Below are positions 36,205 to 48,200 of a stretch of DNA of 64,000 bases, one piece after another (within the stretch, counting starts at the first letter, position 1; every line of letters begins with the position of its first letter). The stretch is taken from positions 6,184,603-6,248,602 of the forward strand of contig JAAONU010000013.1 in assembly GCA_012932295.1 (NCBI GenBank), given 5' to 3'. The translations under genes were made by a program, and so were the position numbers. The stretch comes from Cyclina sinensis (lineage: Eukaryota > Mollusca > Bivalvia > Venerida > Veneridae). The notes below the pieces were generated by a model. It was given only the letters and a program-made list of their open reading frames with translations. It ran no database searches and had not been told where the DNA came from.

Positions 36205-39200
36205 ATGCCTTTTATGAAAGGCGCTGCGCCTGTAAGGCGAACAAAGGCGTATCTTGAAGCTGGCAAACTACTGTTCAGACCAGAAGTCAGAGTCATGACC
36301 ATTAACTACAATCTTGATCAGAAAGCCAGTGAAGGCACTTAGTACGTATCACAATTTTTTATTTAGTAAAAACCTTTTTCTTACAATATAAGTTGTTTCA
36401 TCTTGTAAACAAGTTCTAATCAAACATTTATGATCAGCAAGTGTTTTTTTTTTTTGTCCAGAAAACAAGAATGTGCACAGGTGTTGTATTAGTATCTGTT
36501 AAGGGTATATTTATGCTCCACGTAGCATATAGTTGTCACTTTGTCGGTCCAGGGTCTATCCATCTTTCCAACCGAGCTTACAAATAGATACTTAGGTAGC
36601 TATGGGAACAATAGGTAACAGTATATCTTCTTTGATTCTGTGCATTCTGTAGGCTCTTAGGTGGATTTAAATGCTCTTACTTGGCTAAGAGAACAATGGG
36701 GAGAACAATAGAGTAGCCACTTTATTACCAGTTTGTTAGAACGTCCATCCGCATGACTGTTACACTTTTTGTCCAGGGCAGACCATAAAACTAATAAAGG
36801 TATCAACTATCAACATGAATCTTCATAGGTGGATAGGTCTTATGAAAGAGAAGTGCACTGCACAAGAACCATAACTCTGCACTAGGTCAATTTGGCCCAG
36901 AGTATTACTCTTGGACTATCAGCTTGAAATTTCATAGATGGATATATCTCATAATGTGCAGTCAGGGTTGGCAAAATGCCGGCAAATATGAGTATTTTCC
37001 ATGCCGGCGGTATTTACCGGTATTTACAGGCAAGTACTGGCAAATACTGGTCGATTGAATTGACCAGTCTGGAATATATACAATATTCCCTATTATCTTC
37101 ATTCATATGGATAATTTCAAGTTTACCCATCAATTGCCATTTTTGCACAGTGCAGTGCACAATAACCATTGCTATGCACTTCATAATGTGTTACTACCCT
37201 TTGTTGATTTTTTATACTAATTTTTTGTCAGGAGTGTAAATCTTACATTATAAGAGCTACCAACTTTAAACTTCATAGGTGGATATGTCTTATTAAAGAG
37301 AAGTGCACAAGAACTATCACTTTGCTTTTCATTTTTTGGAGTTAATTATTACCCTTTGTTAATATTCATACATTTAAAGTTATTTCTTTTGTGTGGAGCA
37401 TAACTCAGATACCATAAGAGATATCAACATTATACTTCATAGATGGATAGATCTCACGAAGGATAAGTGCAGTGCTTAAGAACAGTAACATAAATTATTT
37501 AAGTTTTGAGTTTTTGCCCTATGTTTATTTTCATATCAAATTTCTGTCCAGCACAATACTCAAGGACTATAATAGATATAAACATGAAAATTGATAGGTG
37601 AAAAGTTCTCCATGTGGAGAAGTGCAGTGCATAAAAAACCTTAACTCTCCTTTGTGTATGTTTTTTTAAGTAATTGCCCTTTGTTCATTTTCATACCTTA
37701 TTTTTTATCCAGCACAAAACTAAAATTCTGTAAAGAGTTGTCAACATAAAGCTTCATAGATCTCAGTGAAGAGAAGTGCATTGCACTAGAACCGAATGTC
37801 TGTATTGCATAATTTTAGAATAATTGCCCTTTGTAAATTTTCATACTTATTTTTTGTCCAGACCATAACTTGTATAGCCTCTGTAATAGTTTATTTATTA
37901 AGGTATAGTTACTTTTCAGATTGATTTGATTACATAATTTTCTAACATATATTATATGTAATGCTATAATTTATGTTTTAAACATAATTATTGAATGTGT
38001 ATTTACAATGCTGTGTGTCATTTTATGAAATAATTTAAATGATACTCATAAATTTTGCTTAAAAAGTCGAGCCATACATTTCTGTACTTATGAAATTCAG
38101 ATCCATTTAGGTAACTTTCAGCTCAATAAACTACATTTCTGTGTTTTCCTCTACTAAGTTCTAAATCCCTTGAATGAGAGCACTTTTGGGAGCAAAAGCC
38201 AATTCCACTGGTTTCTTCTTTTTTCTTGTGAAACTCTACCAGAAACATTGCGATCGATTTTCTGGTAATCAAGAAAACAGTATGTATAACTATAAATATA
38301 GAAGGGGCAAGTGAAATTTCATCATGCAAAATGAAATAAATTTTCCTGAGAAATTCTGTGTTTAACTTTACATAGTAGCAAAATATTTTGTTTACTTTAT
38401 TTTATGGGGGACTTCATACAAACATGTTAGGAGTATTTGATTTAGATTTGATTGGTGATTTTTCCTTGTTTACAATTGTGTATATTTAAATGTACCCACT
38501 TTGTAGGTGTAAAGCCTGTAAATTACTAGTTGTATTTGAAATGCCAGTGGCCATATAATCTGTAAAAAAGATACATGAAATGTATTACAGTGTTCCTTGC
38601 TACTGATAGAATGGGCTTTATTATGCATGCTTGTACTGTGCATATACCTGAAAAAAATTATTTGTTGTATGTATTTCTTTAATTTGCAGTGAATTTCTCT
38701 TCTGGCATCTTCCTCAGATCAAGTACAAAAATAATCATCTTCAGTTGCTTAAGTTCAAGAATATGACGCCTACTCCATGCATTCAGCTGTTTTTTGGTAT
38801 GTATCATGTCAAAAATTATTATTAATTTGAAAACAAAGTTTATATTTTATTTGCCTGCAGCCAAGAAGAATTTATTTGCCTCAGAATTGAGATGAAATAA
38901 AGTATGTTTTTTTGCTTGCTTGCCTTTTCTTTTGATAACTTTGATTGAAACAGTTACATTTTGAAAAGTCGTTTTGAAATACATTTCAGCTTTAAAAAGA
39001 ATTGTGGTGTCTTATCACTTGATTAACCTAGGATGTTACATGAATCTGTTTGATGTCAGTATGAAAAACTGAAATATTTCTTCATAATTTTAACCAGTTA
39101 AGTAATTTCGTTAAGAGCATAGCAGTCGGTGAAGCCACAAAGATTATTTTTGCTTCTGTATTCAGTGATTACTAGAATCTTCTTGCTTTCACCCCTCAAA

Positions 39201-41392
39201 AGATAACTGGACAGTTGTGGTCAGTAATTCAGGCTGTATGATCTATTGCATTCAGTTTTTTTACATTATTTTTGTCTTGCTTGGTATGAAAGTAGTGTAC
39301 ATTTATGACTTTAATGATAATATCAGGCCTTTGTCTTATTTCAGTCGATGGCAGGAAAGAAGTGATAGATGTATATAATCGAACAAGACATGAAATTCAT
39401 GAGCATTTATTAGATACATTTTGTGATCCTGACAGGTAAATGATAATTGTAGAGAAAGTGCAGCTCTTTTCCTATCTGGTAATCTCACCTGAGCCAGAGG
39501 CTCGGGGTGAGGTATTGTTATTTCATTCTGTTTGTCATCCACCACTTCAAACAACTGCAACCACTGGGACAGTTAATGAAACTTGGCAGGAATATTTCTG
39601 GCATGAAACTCTACCAAAAATTTTTCAAAGAATTTCATTTCACGCAGAACTGGTTGCTTTAGCTATTAGAATGAAAACTTTAAAAATCTTCTTGTCTGAA
39701 ACCAGCAAGCCCAGAGTTATGAACTCTACCGAGATTCTTCAGATTATATCTATAGAATCACAGTTGGCTTCTCCCAGAGGTCACTGTATTTTACATGGAC
39801 ATAGAGAGGAAAAATTTTCTGTTTTTGAAGCTGTGTGTATGAAATTTGGACCATATGTACAGTTTTGCAACCACTTCAGGCAACCATGACCTAACCTGCT
39901 TTTAGCACTACATCCATGAAAAAAAGACAATGTGTATAGTTTTTCACGTAAATTTCAACTTTGACTGTGGCTGACCTTGATCTTCTGATTTCAGAAAAGT
40001 TATCCATAATTGGCCCCGACCCAGGGGTCACTAGTTACTAAGTAACTAATCCAGATGATATTCAAACAGTATAAAGTCTTGTCTGGTGTTACAGGTCAGC
40101 ATCATCGTAACAAACTTGCCATTAAGTGAACACAATTTTGGATTTCCAAGTATGCTGTTCATGAGTTGAATATCCTTCAGTGGTCTTACTGTTAAAAGCA
40201 ATTGTACTCAGGTGAGCCATATAGGGCCATCATGATCTTCTTGTTAAGACATGTTGCCAGTGTATTTTGTGTAATCTTTAAACTTTACATCTTTGTAAAT
40301 CATGAAGTTGTCATCGAGTTAGATTGTCAGCTGTTGCAAAACTTGTTTCACAATAAGTGTGAGATAAGTACAGTGTAGTCATTGAGTTAGATTGTCAACT
40401 GTTGCAAAACTTGTTTCATCATAAGTGTGAGATAAGTACAGTGTACATTTAAACGAAATAAGATGCAAATAGGATTGCCTGTATAGCAAATAGGATTGCC
40501 TGTGTAGCAGATAGGATTGCCTGTATAGCAAATAGGATTGCCTGTATAGCAAATAGGATTGCCTGTGTAGTAAATAGGATTGCCTGTATAGCAAATAGGA
40601 TTGCCTGTGTAGCAAATAGGATTGCCTTTGTAGCAAATAGGATTGCCTGTGAAGCAAATAGGATTGTCTGTGTAGCAAATAGGATTGCCTGTGTAGCAAA
40701 CAGGATTGCCTGTGTAGCAAATAGGATAGCCTGTGTAGCAAATAGGATTGCCTGTAGGGTTAGGGTTTTGCAAAACTTGTTTCATCATAAGTGTGAGATA
40801 AGTACAGTGTACATTTAAACGAAATAAGATGCAAATAGGATTGCCTTTGTAGCAAATAGGATTGCCTGTGAGGCAAATAGGATTGTCTGTGTAGCAAATA
40901 GGATTGCCTGTGTAGCAAATAGGATTGCCTGTGTAGCAAATATGATTGCCTGTGTAGCAAATTGGATTGCCTGTGTAGCAAATAGGTTTGCCTGTATAGC
41001 AAATAGGATTGCCTGTATAGCAAATAGGATTGCCTGTATGTTATCTGATGTCAGCTTTTTCTCATGATTCAGAAGTGATAGCGTGTTGCTAGCTGTCTGG
41101 AAAGTATATGGCAGTTAACATAATAATTAAGACAATTTAGTCTAGACTTTCTTCCGTTCAACAAAGTGCAGTATGTTTCCTTGTTTTCATATCTGAAATT
41201 TAACTTTGTCTACTTTTCAGAGACGTTAAGAAAGAAGAAGAAAAAAAATGGAATAAGGCCAACTTTGGGTATGGTTGTCGGCGTTGGTGTATATGTGAAG
41301 TACCGGGTCAGGTGCCGTGCCCAGGCTTTGTTGCGTTACCTAAAGAAATGAGAGGAAAATACAAATTTTTTAACAAAGATGAGCTGTCATAA
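36205..41392 (+). CDS. MRPS25: Small-subunit mitochondrial ribosomal protein mS25, four exons
   Basis: Structural protein of the mitochondrial 28S ribosomal subunit. Exons 36205-36341, 38690-38796, 39345-39435 and 41221-41392 total 507 bases and give 168 residues (human about 173). The start [13 protein letters not shown] matches human [31 protein letters not shown] and the C-terminal [12 protein letters not shown]...[10 protein letters not shown] are near-identical to the family. Cysteines 131, 135, 137 and 145 lie in the conserved C-terminal segment; from memory, mS25 helps hold an iron-sulphur cluster with bS16m in the mammalian mitoribosome, and the conserved cysteines fit that. Exon 1 ends TA|gtacgt, so failure to splice gives an immediate in-frame TAG. 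Introns 1 and 3 carry repeat arrays. Identification is firm. Confidence 0.96.
36500..37900 (+). repeat. Diverged 156-bp tandem array in MRPS25 intron 1
   Basis: GAGAAGTGCAGTGCAC-type motifs recur at about 36847, 37294, 37460, 37617 and 37773; the last three are spaced 156-157. Units share the order of blocks with the 5066-6080 element (GTGCAGTGY...ATAACTCT...TTTGTCCAG...ATAACT), so the two are related but this array is much older. Confidence 0.7.
39480..40245 (+). repeat. AGCTCACCTG-family element in MRPS25 intron 3
   Basis: Opens AATCTCACCTGAGCCAGAGG and CTCGGGGTGAG, closes CTCAGGTGAGCCATATAGGG and CCATCATGATCTTCTTGTT near 40245. A 149-codon frame across it is not coding. Confidence 0.7.
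40310..41040. repeat. 21-bp minisatellite in two blocks, with duplicated flank
   Basis: GCAAATAGGATTGCCTGTRTA repeats about 14 times at 40462-40755 and about 10 times at 40830-41038. The blocks are separated by a copy of the left flank (TTGCAAAACTTGTTTCATCA...ATTTAAACGAAATAAGATG). That flank itself is present as about 70-base copies at 40310, 40380 and 40766. Since 21 is divisible by 3 the array holds long stop-free frames, which are artefacts. Confidence 0.9.
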
Positions 41393-44300
41393 TATTGCCT
41401 ACTGTGATACAAATAACTGTTTTTTGAATATGTCACCAAGTAGTAGAAATATCATTGTCATGACCATGAAGTCAAGAAGCACCTTGAACAGTTGTTATGG
41501 TGATGGTGTGTTCTGAGTTTTTGTGTTGTTTAAATCTGCTTTCATCTAAGGAAGTATGACACAAAGAAATTAGTTTACAATACATGCAGTAGTGTTTAAC
41601 AAGAATTCAGAAAAGAAATTTACAGGTATAGGTAGATGATTCTACAGCTGTTTAAGTATTTAGAAAATGATATAAATGTGTGTTCATTTTCTAAAAAGTT
41701 GTGTATGTATCCTGTTACTACAGTTAAAAATTATTTTTTTAGTTTAAAATGCTTAAACTGATACACGTGTCTGTACATTTGGTGTTCTAGATTTTACATT
41801 GAATAACAGAGGTATTGTTTTGCAAAGGAGTTGTGGTTTTATGTATAGATATAATGGAAATCTATTTGACAGAACTACAAAAAGTGTTTGCATAATGACC
41901 TCACTTCTTCTGAAGAAAATACATGTATAAAGTTTTACCTGCCTTTCTTGTATCATTCACTGTGTTAGGTACAACACTTTGGTATTAAGTTTTAGTCAAA
42001 AAGCAGTATCTGACATTGAATACAAAAGCAGTAAGTGTCAATTGACCCTATATTGCTCACCAGGCTGACTTTGCCGAAAAAACAAATGTTTCTCTTATTC
42101 CGTGGATTTTACAAGGATCCCTGTTTTAGTAACTGGCAGAAACTACCAATATTGTGATGAAAACAGCTGACTATCAAAAACAGATTTTTTCTCATCAGAA
42201 GCAGTATTTTCATAATTCTGTTACAAAACCATTTTATTAAGTACAAGATGATTATTTTAATGCAGTGTTGTTATACATGCTTGTCTGTTGACATTACATG
42301 CTTCTGGTGGGAAAAAGTGAAAATGTCTCTGATATTATTGAGAATTTTTTTTTGTGATGTAAATTGTGTCGCCTAGATGTTCTGGTTCAAATCAAGATTT
42401 GATTCCGACATGCAAGTAGTTGAGGACTAGGATAATTTCACTTTTTACCCTGCTACTCGATGGTGAATGTAACCTGACTCGAGATCATGGATTCAATTTG
42501 ACTTATATATGATATTGTTACGTATTTGGACCAGTCAGGAATTGCCATACATGCACTACAAATGTGTTTACTTCTAAAAGTCCATAATGAACCCTTTGGT
42601 AAATAACACAGACACTGTGAGAGTTTTTTTTAACACATGATTGTTTAGTCAGCATTTTTATGGCCCTTGTGTCTGAGCTACAGAGGCTAGCCTACTTTAA
42701 GTTGAATATGTGTCTTTCTAAACAAAATCAGTCTTGCAATAACACATTTTTTTTATTCAACAATGTTGTATAAATATTTATGAAGAATCACACACTAAAC
42801 AATAGAACAAAGGATCACAGTGGGGAATATTTAAACATTACAAAATAAAATACAGAAAAAGTAACATTTCTATACAACAGAAGTAATTTACATATATCAC
42901 CACAGTCTATGTTGTTTGTTTACACGAATGCATTCAACAAAACAGTATAACACAAGATTAAAAAAAAAAAAAAACAGGACCAGATTAAAGATTTCAAAAT
43001 TTGATGTGGAATCAAAAAATATTAGTGGAATCAAGAAATATTGGCATTACATCACATTATATACTTATAATAAAAGCTTCAGGCAAACATGCTGAGATAA
43101 GATAATGGAGTAAAACTGTATCAAAGGGAATTAAATGCTACTTTCTTATCACATTCATACTTGAGTTACACCCCTTATAACAGTTACAATTCAAAAATTA
43201 CAGTGCAAAAATAATACTGCAAATTGGTGCTAATACCCAAAAATTGCCTGAAAAACAATAATTGTCAAAACATTTCAGAGAAGCTGGTCTCAATATTTAC
43301 AAAAGAAAGTGCTGGTTTCAAAAAATGACTGAAATGGTGCTATTATACAAACTTTGTCACAGAGTTTTCTTTATCACATTTACCAGTAAACCTTGACTTA
43401 AACTTTGGTAATAAAATAACTGACTAAATACTATACAGTCTTACTGATGAGAGTTGAACAATGGCAGTATACATTTCATTAACATCCTGTAACTGTGTGG
43501 GATAATGCTGTCAAGCAAACTACCGGTAAATCACCTGATGGAGCATTTGTACCTAAGTTTTTGTACTGATTTTTTTGGCACTTGACAAACTCATTAAGTC
43601 TGGCAACAAATTAGAGGAGTTGTCTTTATGAAAACAATATAGTAAGATAGTTCAAGTCCTTAAATCAGTAAGCAAAATATTCATATTAGCATGATTAAAG
43701 CATTATTTTTCCTGTGAAAATGCTAGTGTATTGAGGAAACTTCTAAGCTGAATCTATAAAAATTGAAGTAAATTGTCACTTAAATGAAAATACTGTAAAA
43801 ATAAGTTGAAAATTAAATTGCTCAGAGACTGAATAGAAAGTTTTACACAAATATATATAAATTTCTGGTAACTGCTATGCGCTTTCTTGGAATTCATAAA
43901 TACTGTACTGATTTACATTTTCAACTTCTAACAAATATGTTAATACATTATCTCAGCTGTAACTATAAATCCTTATCAAAATCAAAAAATCATAACACTA
44001 AAGGATCATAATTTTATTACATGCCCAGACAATTTGTGACTACCTTGCTTCCAGTATGCCCAACTTTTATATTGTCAATTCATTCTCACTTATATATTTT
44101 CATTTTCATGTATATTAAATACATAATATTTGGGTTGTGCACTTAGAAAACACTTGTGATTACAAAACTACAAGGGCAAAAATTCAAAATCAACTTTTTA
44201 TTTTATCTACATATGACTGATTGAGTAGGTTAACCCTTACTCTGCTAAATTTCTAAACAGACTTTTCCACCATTCAATTTAGACCAACCATTTATAGGGA

Positions 44301-45208
44301 TATTCAATAAAAACTGACTGAATAGTGAACAGTGTGGACCATGATCAGACTACATTTATTTATTTAATTCTATATATGCTGATAAAGTCTGAGCTGGACA
44401 TAATGGAAAAAATATTTCTGCTAACAGGGTAACAGTTAAGAAAATTGGACAAATCACTATAAAGCCAAACTATGGTTAACTACAACACATTCTTTTCCTT
44501 CATTAGTATTATTTGTAATGATACTATAAAAATGTGGTTCTAATAAAAAATTATCACCTCTTGCTGAAGAACTGCTTTTTGACAGTACTTGTTTCAGAGA
44601 CTTTCAATTACAAAATGTCTTGTGAGTAATGCAACTTTGTTTTAAATAGAGGATCTGTAGTGGGTCTGTAGCTATGTAATACTATTTGAGCATCTTAAAA
44701 GGAAAATTAATGAAAATATAAATAATCATACATATATTTACAAAAAAATTTTTGCACTGAAAACTATTATGTAATTTTGTGTTTCATCATATCCTCAAAC
44801 AACAAAGTACTAACAGTTTTCAGTAAGCAATCAAACTTGATCAGACACACTTGCTCCTGAATGGTTTGAATAAAACATGTTTCAAAATGATACAAAATAG
44901 ATGAGCATGTATCAGATCTATACAATATTCCCATATCTCCATACATTCAAATTCCAAATAAAACAAAACCTGAATGTATAAATCAGGTCTTTAGCTTAAA
45001 ACACTTTATGACTTGATGAATTTTGAGCTTATGATGATCTACTGTTCCTCAATGAAGTGGAACTGGCAGTTGATAGTTTTCTAGTGCTGATGTCTGATGC
45101 AGAGTTTATGAGCAAGATTTCAGTTGTAACGCTAGCTGATTCTAAGTGTAGCATGTATAAATGACAATTTTGAACAAACTGAAGACTACGATTGAACTAG
45201 AATGCAAA
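41393..45208. other. Intergenic gap and 3' flanks of MRPS25 and the unknown gene
   Basis: AT-rich, the convergent ends of MRPS25 (+) and the gene at 45209-58838 (-). No exon-like frame or RNA gene is recognised. It contains one MITE-like copy. Confidence 0.45.
44230..44440 (+). mobile_element. MITE-like element, copy 3
   Basis: TTAACCCTTACTCTGCTAAA to CTAACAGGGTAACAGTTAAG. It shares GGACCATGATCAGACT and TTCAATAAAAACTGACTG with the copies at 18781 and 53026 but is more diverged. Confidence 0.65.
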
Positions 45209-48200
45209 CTATTTTAGTGAACAGCTCCAGTTAATTGGATTATATCTCAGTCTCTCCCTGTCTATTCTATTTTCTAATTCTCGGTTGTATCTTGTGTTGG
45301 CCCATCGATCTTCCATTTGCTTAAAACATAAAAAACAAAATCATCAGTGACCAGTGAATGATACAACACCATGTTTCAAATCATTTGCACATATTTTTTT
45401 TCTGCCCCATTCCATCTATCAACATATTAATAACTATCTAAATTACTGAAATAGAAACAGTAACAACATCTGACAGCACTGCTTTTCAAAACAAAATTGT
45501 GAACGTAGTTAAAATGTAAGTTAAATTACAAAATTTTACGTTTTTAAAATGCTGCTTATTATTTGCAAGAATACACACAAGACTGGTTTTAATACATGGT
45601 CTTGTGGTAACACACTTGTATAACAATTAAGGTAATGCTTCACTAACAAAACATTGCCAGAACTTGTGCTCCTTCAATTAAAAAAAAAAACAACTTCTGC
45701 ACTGGGGTTAAAACTACAAAGAGGAGTCAACAGAGCCAATGGACACAGTCTAAAAAATCCCTCAGCTGAAGAAATCTGTCAACAGAGCCCATGGACACAG
45801 TCTAAAAAGTCCCTCAGCTGAAGAAATCTGTCAACAGAGCCCATGGACACAGTCTAAAAAATCCCTCAGCTGAAGAAATCTGTCAACAGAGCCCATGGAC
45901 ACAGTCTAAAAAAATCCCTCAGCTGAAGAAATCTGTCAACAGAGCCCATGGACACAGTCTAAAAAATCCCTCAGCTGAAGAAATCTGTCAACAGAGCCCA
46001 TGGACACAGTCTAAAAAATCCCTCAGCTGAAGAAATCTGTCAACAGAGCCCATGGACACAGTCTAAAAAATCCCTCAGCTGAAGAAATCTGTCAACAGAG
46101 CCCATGGACACAGTCTAAAAAAATCCCTCAGCTGAAGAAATCTGTCAACAGAGCCCATGGACACAGTCTAAAAATCCCTCAGCTGAAGAAATCTGTCAAC
46201 AGAGCCAATGGACACAGTCTAAAAAAATCCCTCAGCTGAAGAAATCTGTCAACAGAGCCAATGGACACAGTCTAAAAAATCCCTCAGCTGAAGAAATCTG
46301 TCAAAAGAGCCAATGGACACAGTCTAAAAAATCCCTCAGCTGAAGAAATGTCAACAACAAGAAACCTTTATGTTAACTTAAAACAACCAGAAATCAATAC
46401 TGCTTCTGGGAGATGTTACCTTTTTATTACCATCCCTGTACTGCATGAGATATGCATGTTTTCTATGATATTCCATTGCATCATTCATTCTGCACTCTCT
46501 GTCGTATGATATAGCTTGTTCTGTTTCTCGGACTTTTTCCTTAAACTCCATTTTTTCCATCACATTTTTGTCTGCCATCTGTTGCTTCAGCACTTCACGA
46601 AAATGACGTCTGCAATAACAATAATAAACTGAAAATATTAGTTCAAAAGGGAATGTCCACACAAAAAGATTATTTAGGAACTACAATGGTTAATGGGTTT
46701 CTTTTGTTCCAAGCAAGTACAGAAAGAAATAGTGAATGTTTTCATAACACCAGAATTTCATTCTATCACTATTTGGTTGATTGTACATTTTAAAGAAATG
46801 TGTAACAGACATGAATGCCACGGAAACATTGAAATGGTCACAGTCATGGTAGCTTACAACTTGATGTAACCTTTATCATTCGTTCTAAATAAAAAATGCA
46901 GCCTGTGAACTGAACAAAGTTACTATATGCCCAGGGATAAAACTAAAATATGTCCTTTACCTTTTTGCATGGCTGGTAAAATTAGAAAAAATTGCAAAAC
47001 TGATGTGTTACCCATAGGCCAACACATGTCTTTTACAGAAAATGTGTTTCAAAACAGTTTCTTAACTTTAAACTTTTGGATTTTTATGCTCCAGTTGAAC
47101 ACCATAGGTGAAAATATTGTTCAGTTACAAAACTGTAGAAGCTTGGCACACAATAAATATCAAGTACAATTAAATAAAGGCCAATTACTCCGCCAAAAAA
47201 GATGGAATAGCATAAGCCGAAGAAAATGCACTGCGGCACTTCATAATGATCACTGGGTGAAAGTTTGGTAAAAATCAAATGAGAATTGTAGGAGTTGCAC
47301 ACGAACAGATTGGATGAACAGGCAGACAGACAGAATAACAGACAGACAGACAGACTACTATATGCCACCCTTCATGGGCATAAAAATGGTAAAATCTTAT
47401 AATAAACAACAACATAAATTTTATTTCTGAAAACTCTAAATGCTTAGCCTACAGGTACCATCTCACAGACTAGCACCTTTAAGCTATAATCCTTGGGATT
47501 ATGTGGTAAAATGAAAAAGATTAGCCAATGTGCTTTAAGGGCAAAAAATTAAATACTTTTTTCTGGATCAGATTTTTAAGAACCAAAATTAAAATTTCAC
47601 TTAAACCTCAGTTGCAAATTTTTCTAATATGAAATTAGCTTTTACAATATCATTTTGAACTTTTGTCCTTGTTGAGAAAATACAAAAGCCATAAGAAATA
47701 CATTTTCTAAGCAGAAGTTCCTATATTATTAACACTTGAACTTGTTTGCAAATTCTTAAGGACATATACCTGTATTTTGTATCAAAGTTTCTAGTTCTCT
47801 AATCTTTATAAGTGACACCCGCCAATCACCTAATATCAAATTCAATAAGCGTATTTGATTTTTGAATTTTAATGATATAAGAATATTGACTTTAAATTCA
47901 ATTGAACCTTTCCTAACCTTCGCTGCAGACTGTATGTAAATATACTTAATGCTATAAAGAAATATATATACAAACTAAAACTTGTGACTTTAACATTGGG
48001 CTTGTTTTATAATGAATCAATAAATGTTTGATGTTCCTGAGATAGAAATCTACCCTTTGAAAAGTTGATTATGAATATAAAAAATGTTGACAGTTCTGTA
48101 ATACGAAATATTGATAGGTTACATACAAAATACTGTTCTACGTAATCCTTAGAATCTGTGACACACCTGATGTTTTTTTAAGAATTACTGAATTTTACCT

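Noticed and set aside
39440..39889. 149-codon plus-strand frame
   Set aside because: Lies in MRPS25 intron 3 inside an interspersed element; the residues follow the repeat, not a protein family.
40753..40769. Interstitial telomere
   Set aside because: Only two TTAGGG-type units; kept as a junction note, too short to call a telomeric repeat.
40379..41023. Long minus-strand frames encoding seven-residue repeats (about 87-133 codons)
   Set aside because: They are products of the 21-bp minisatellite, open in several frames at once, with no splice or start context.
45726..46350. CRISPR-like regular spacing
   Set aside because: The 52-bp unit repeats head to tail with no unique spacers, in a eukaryotic intron.
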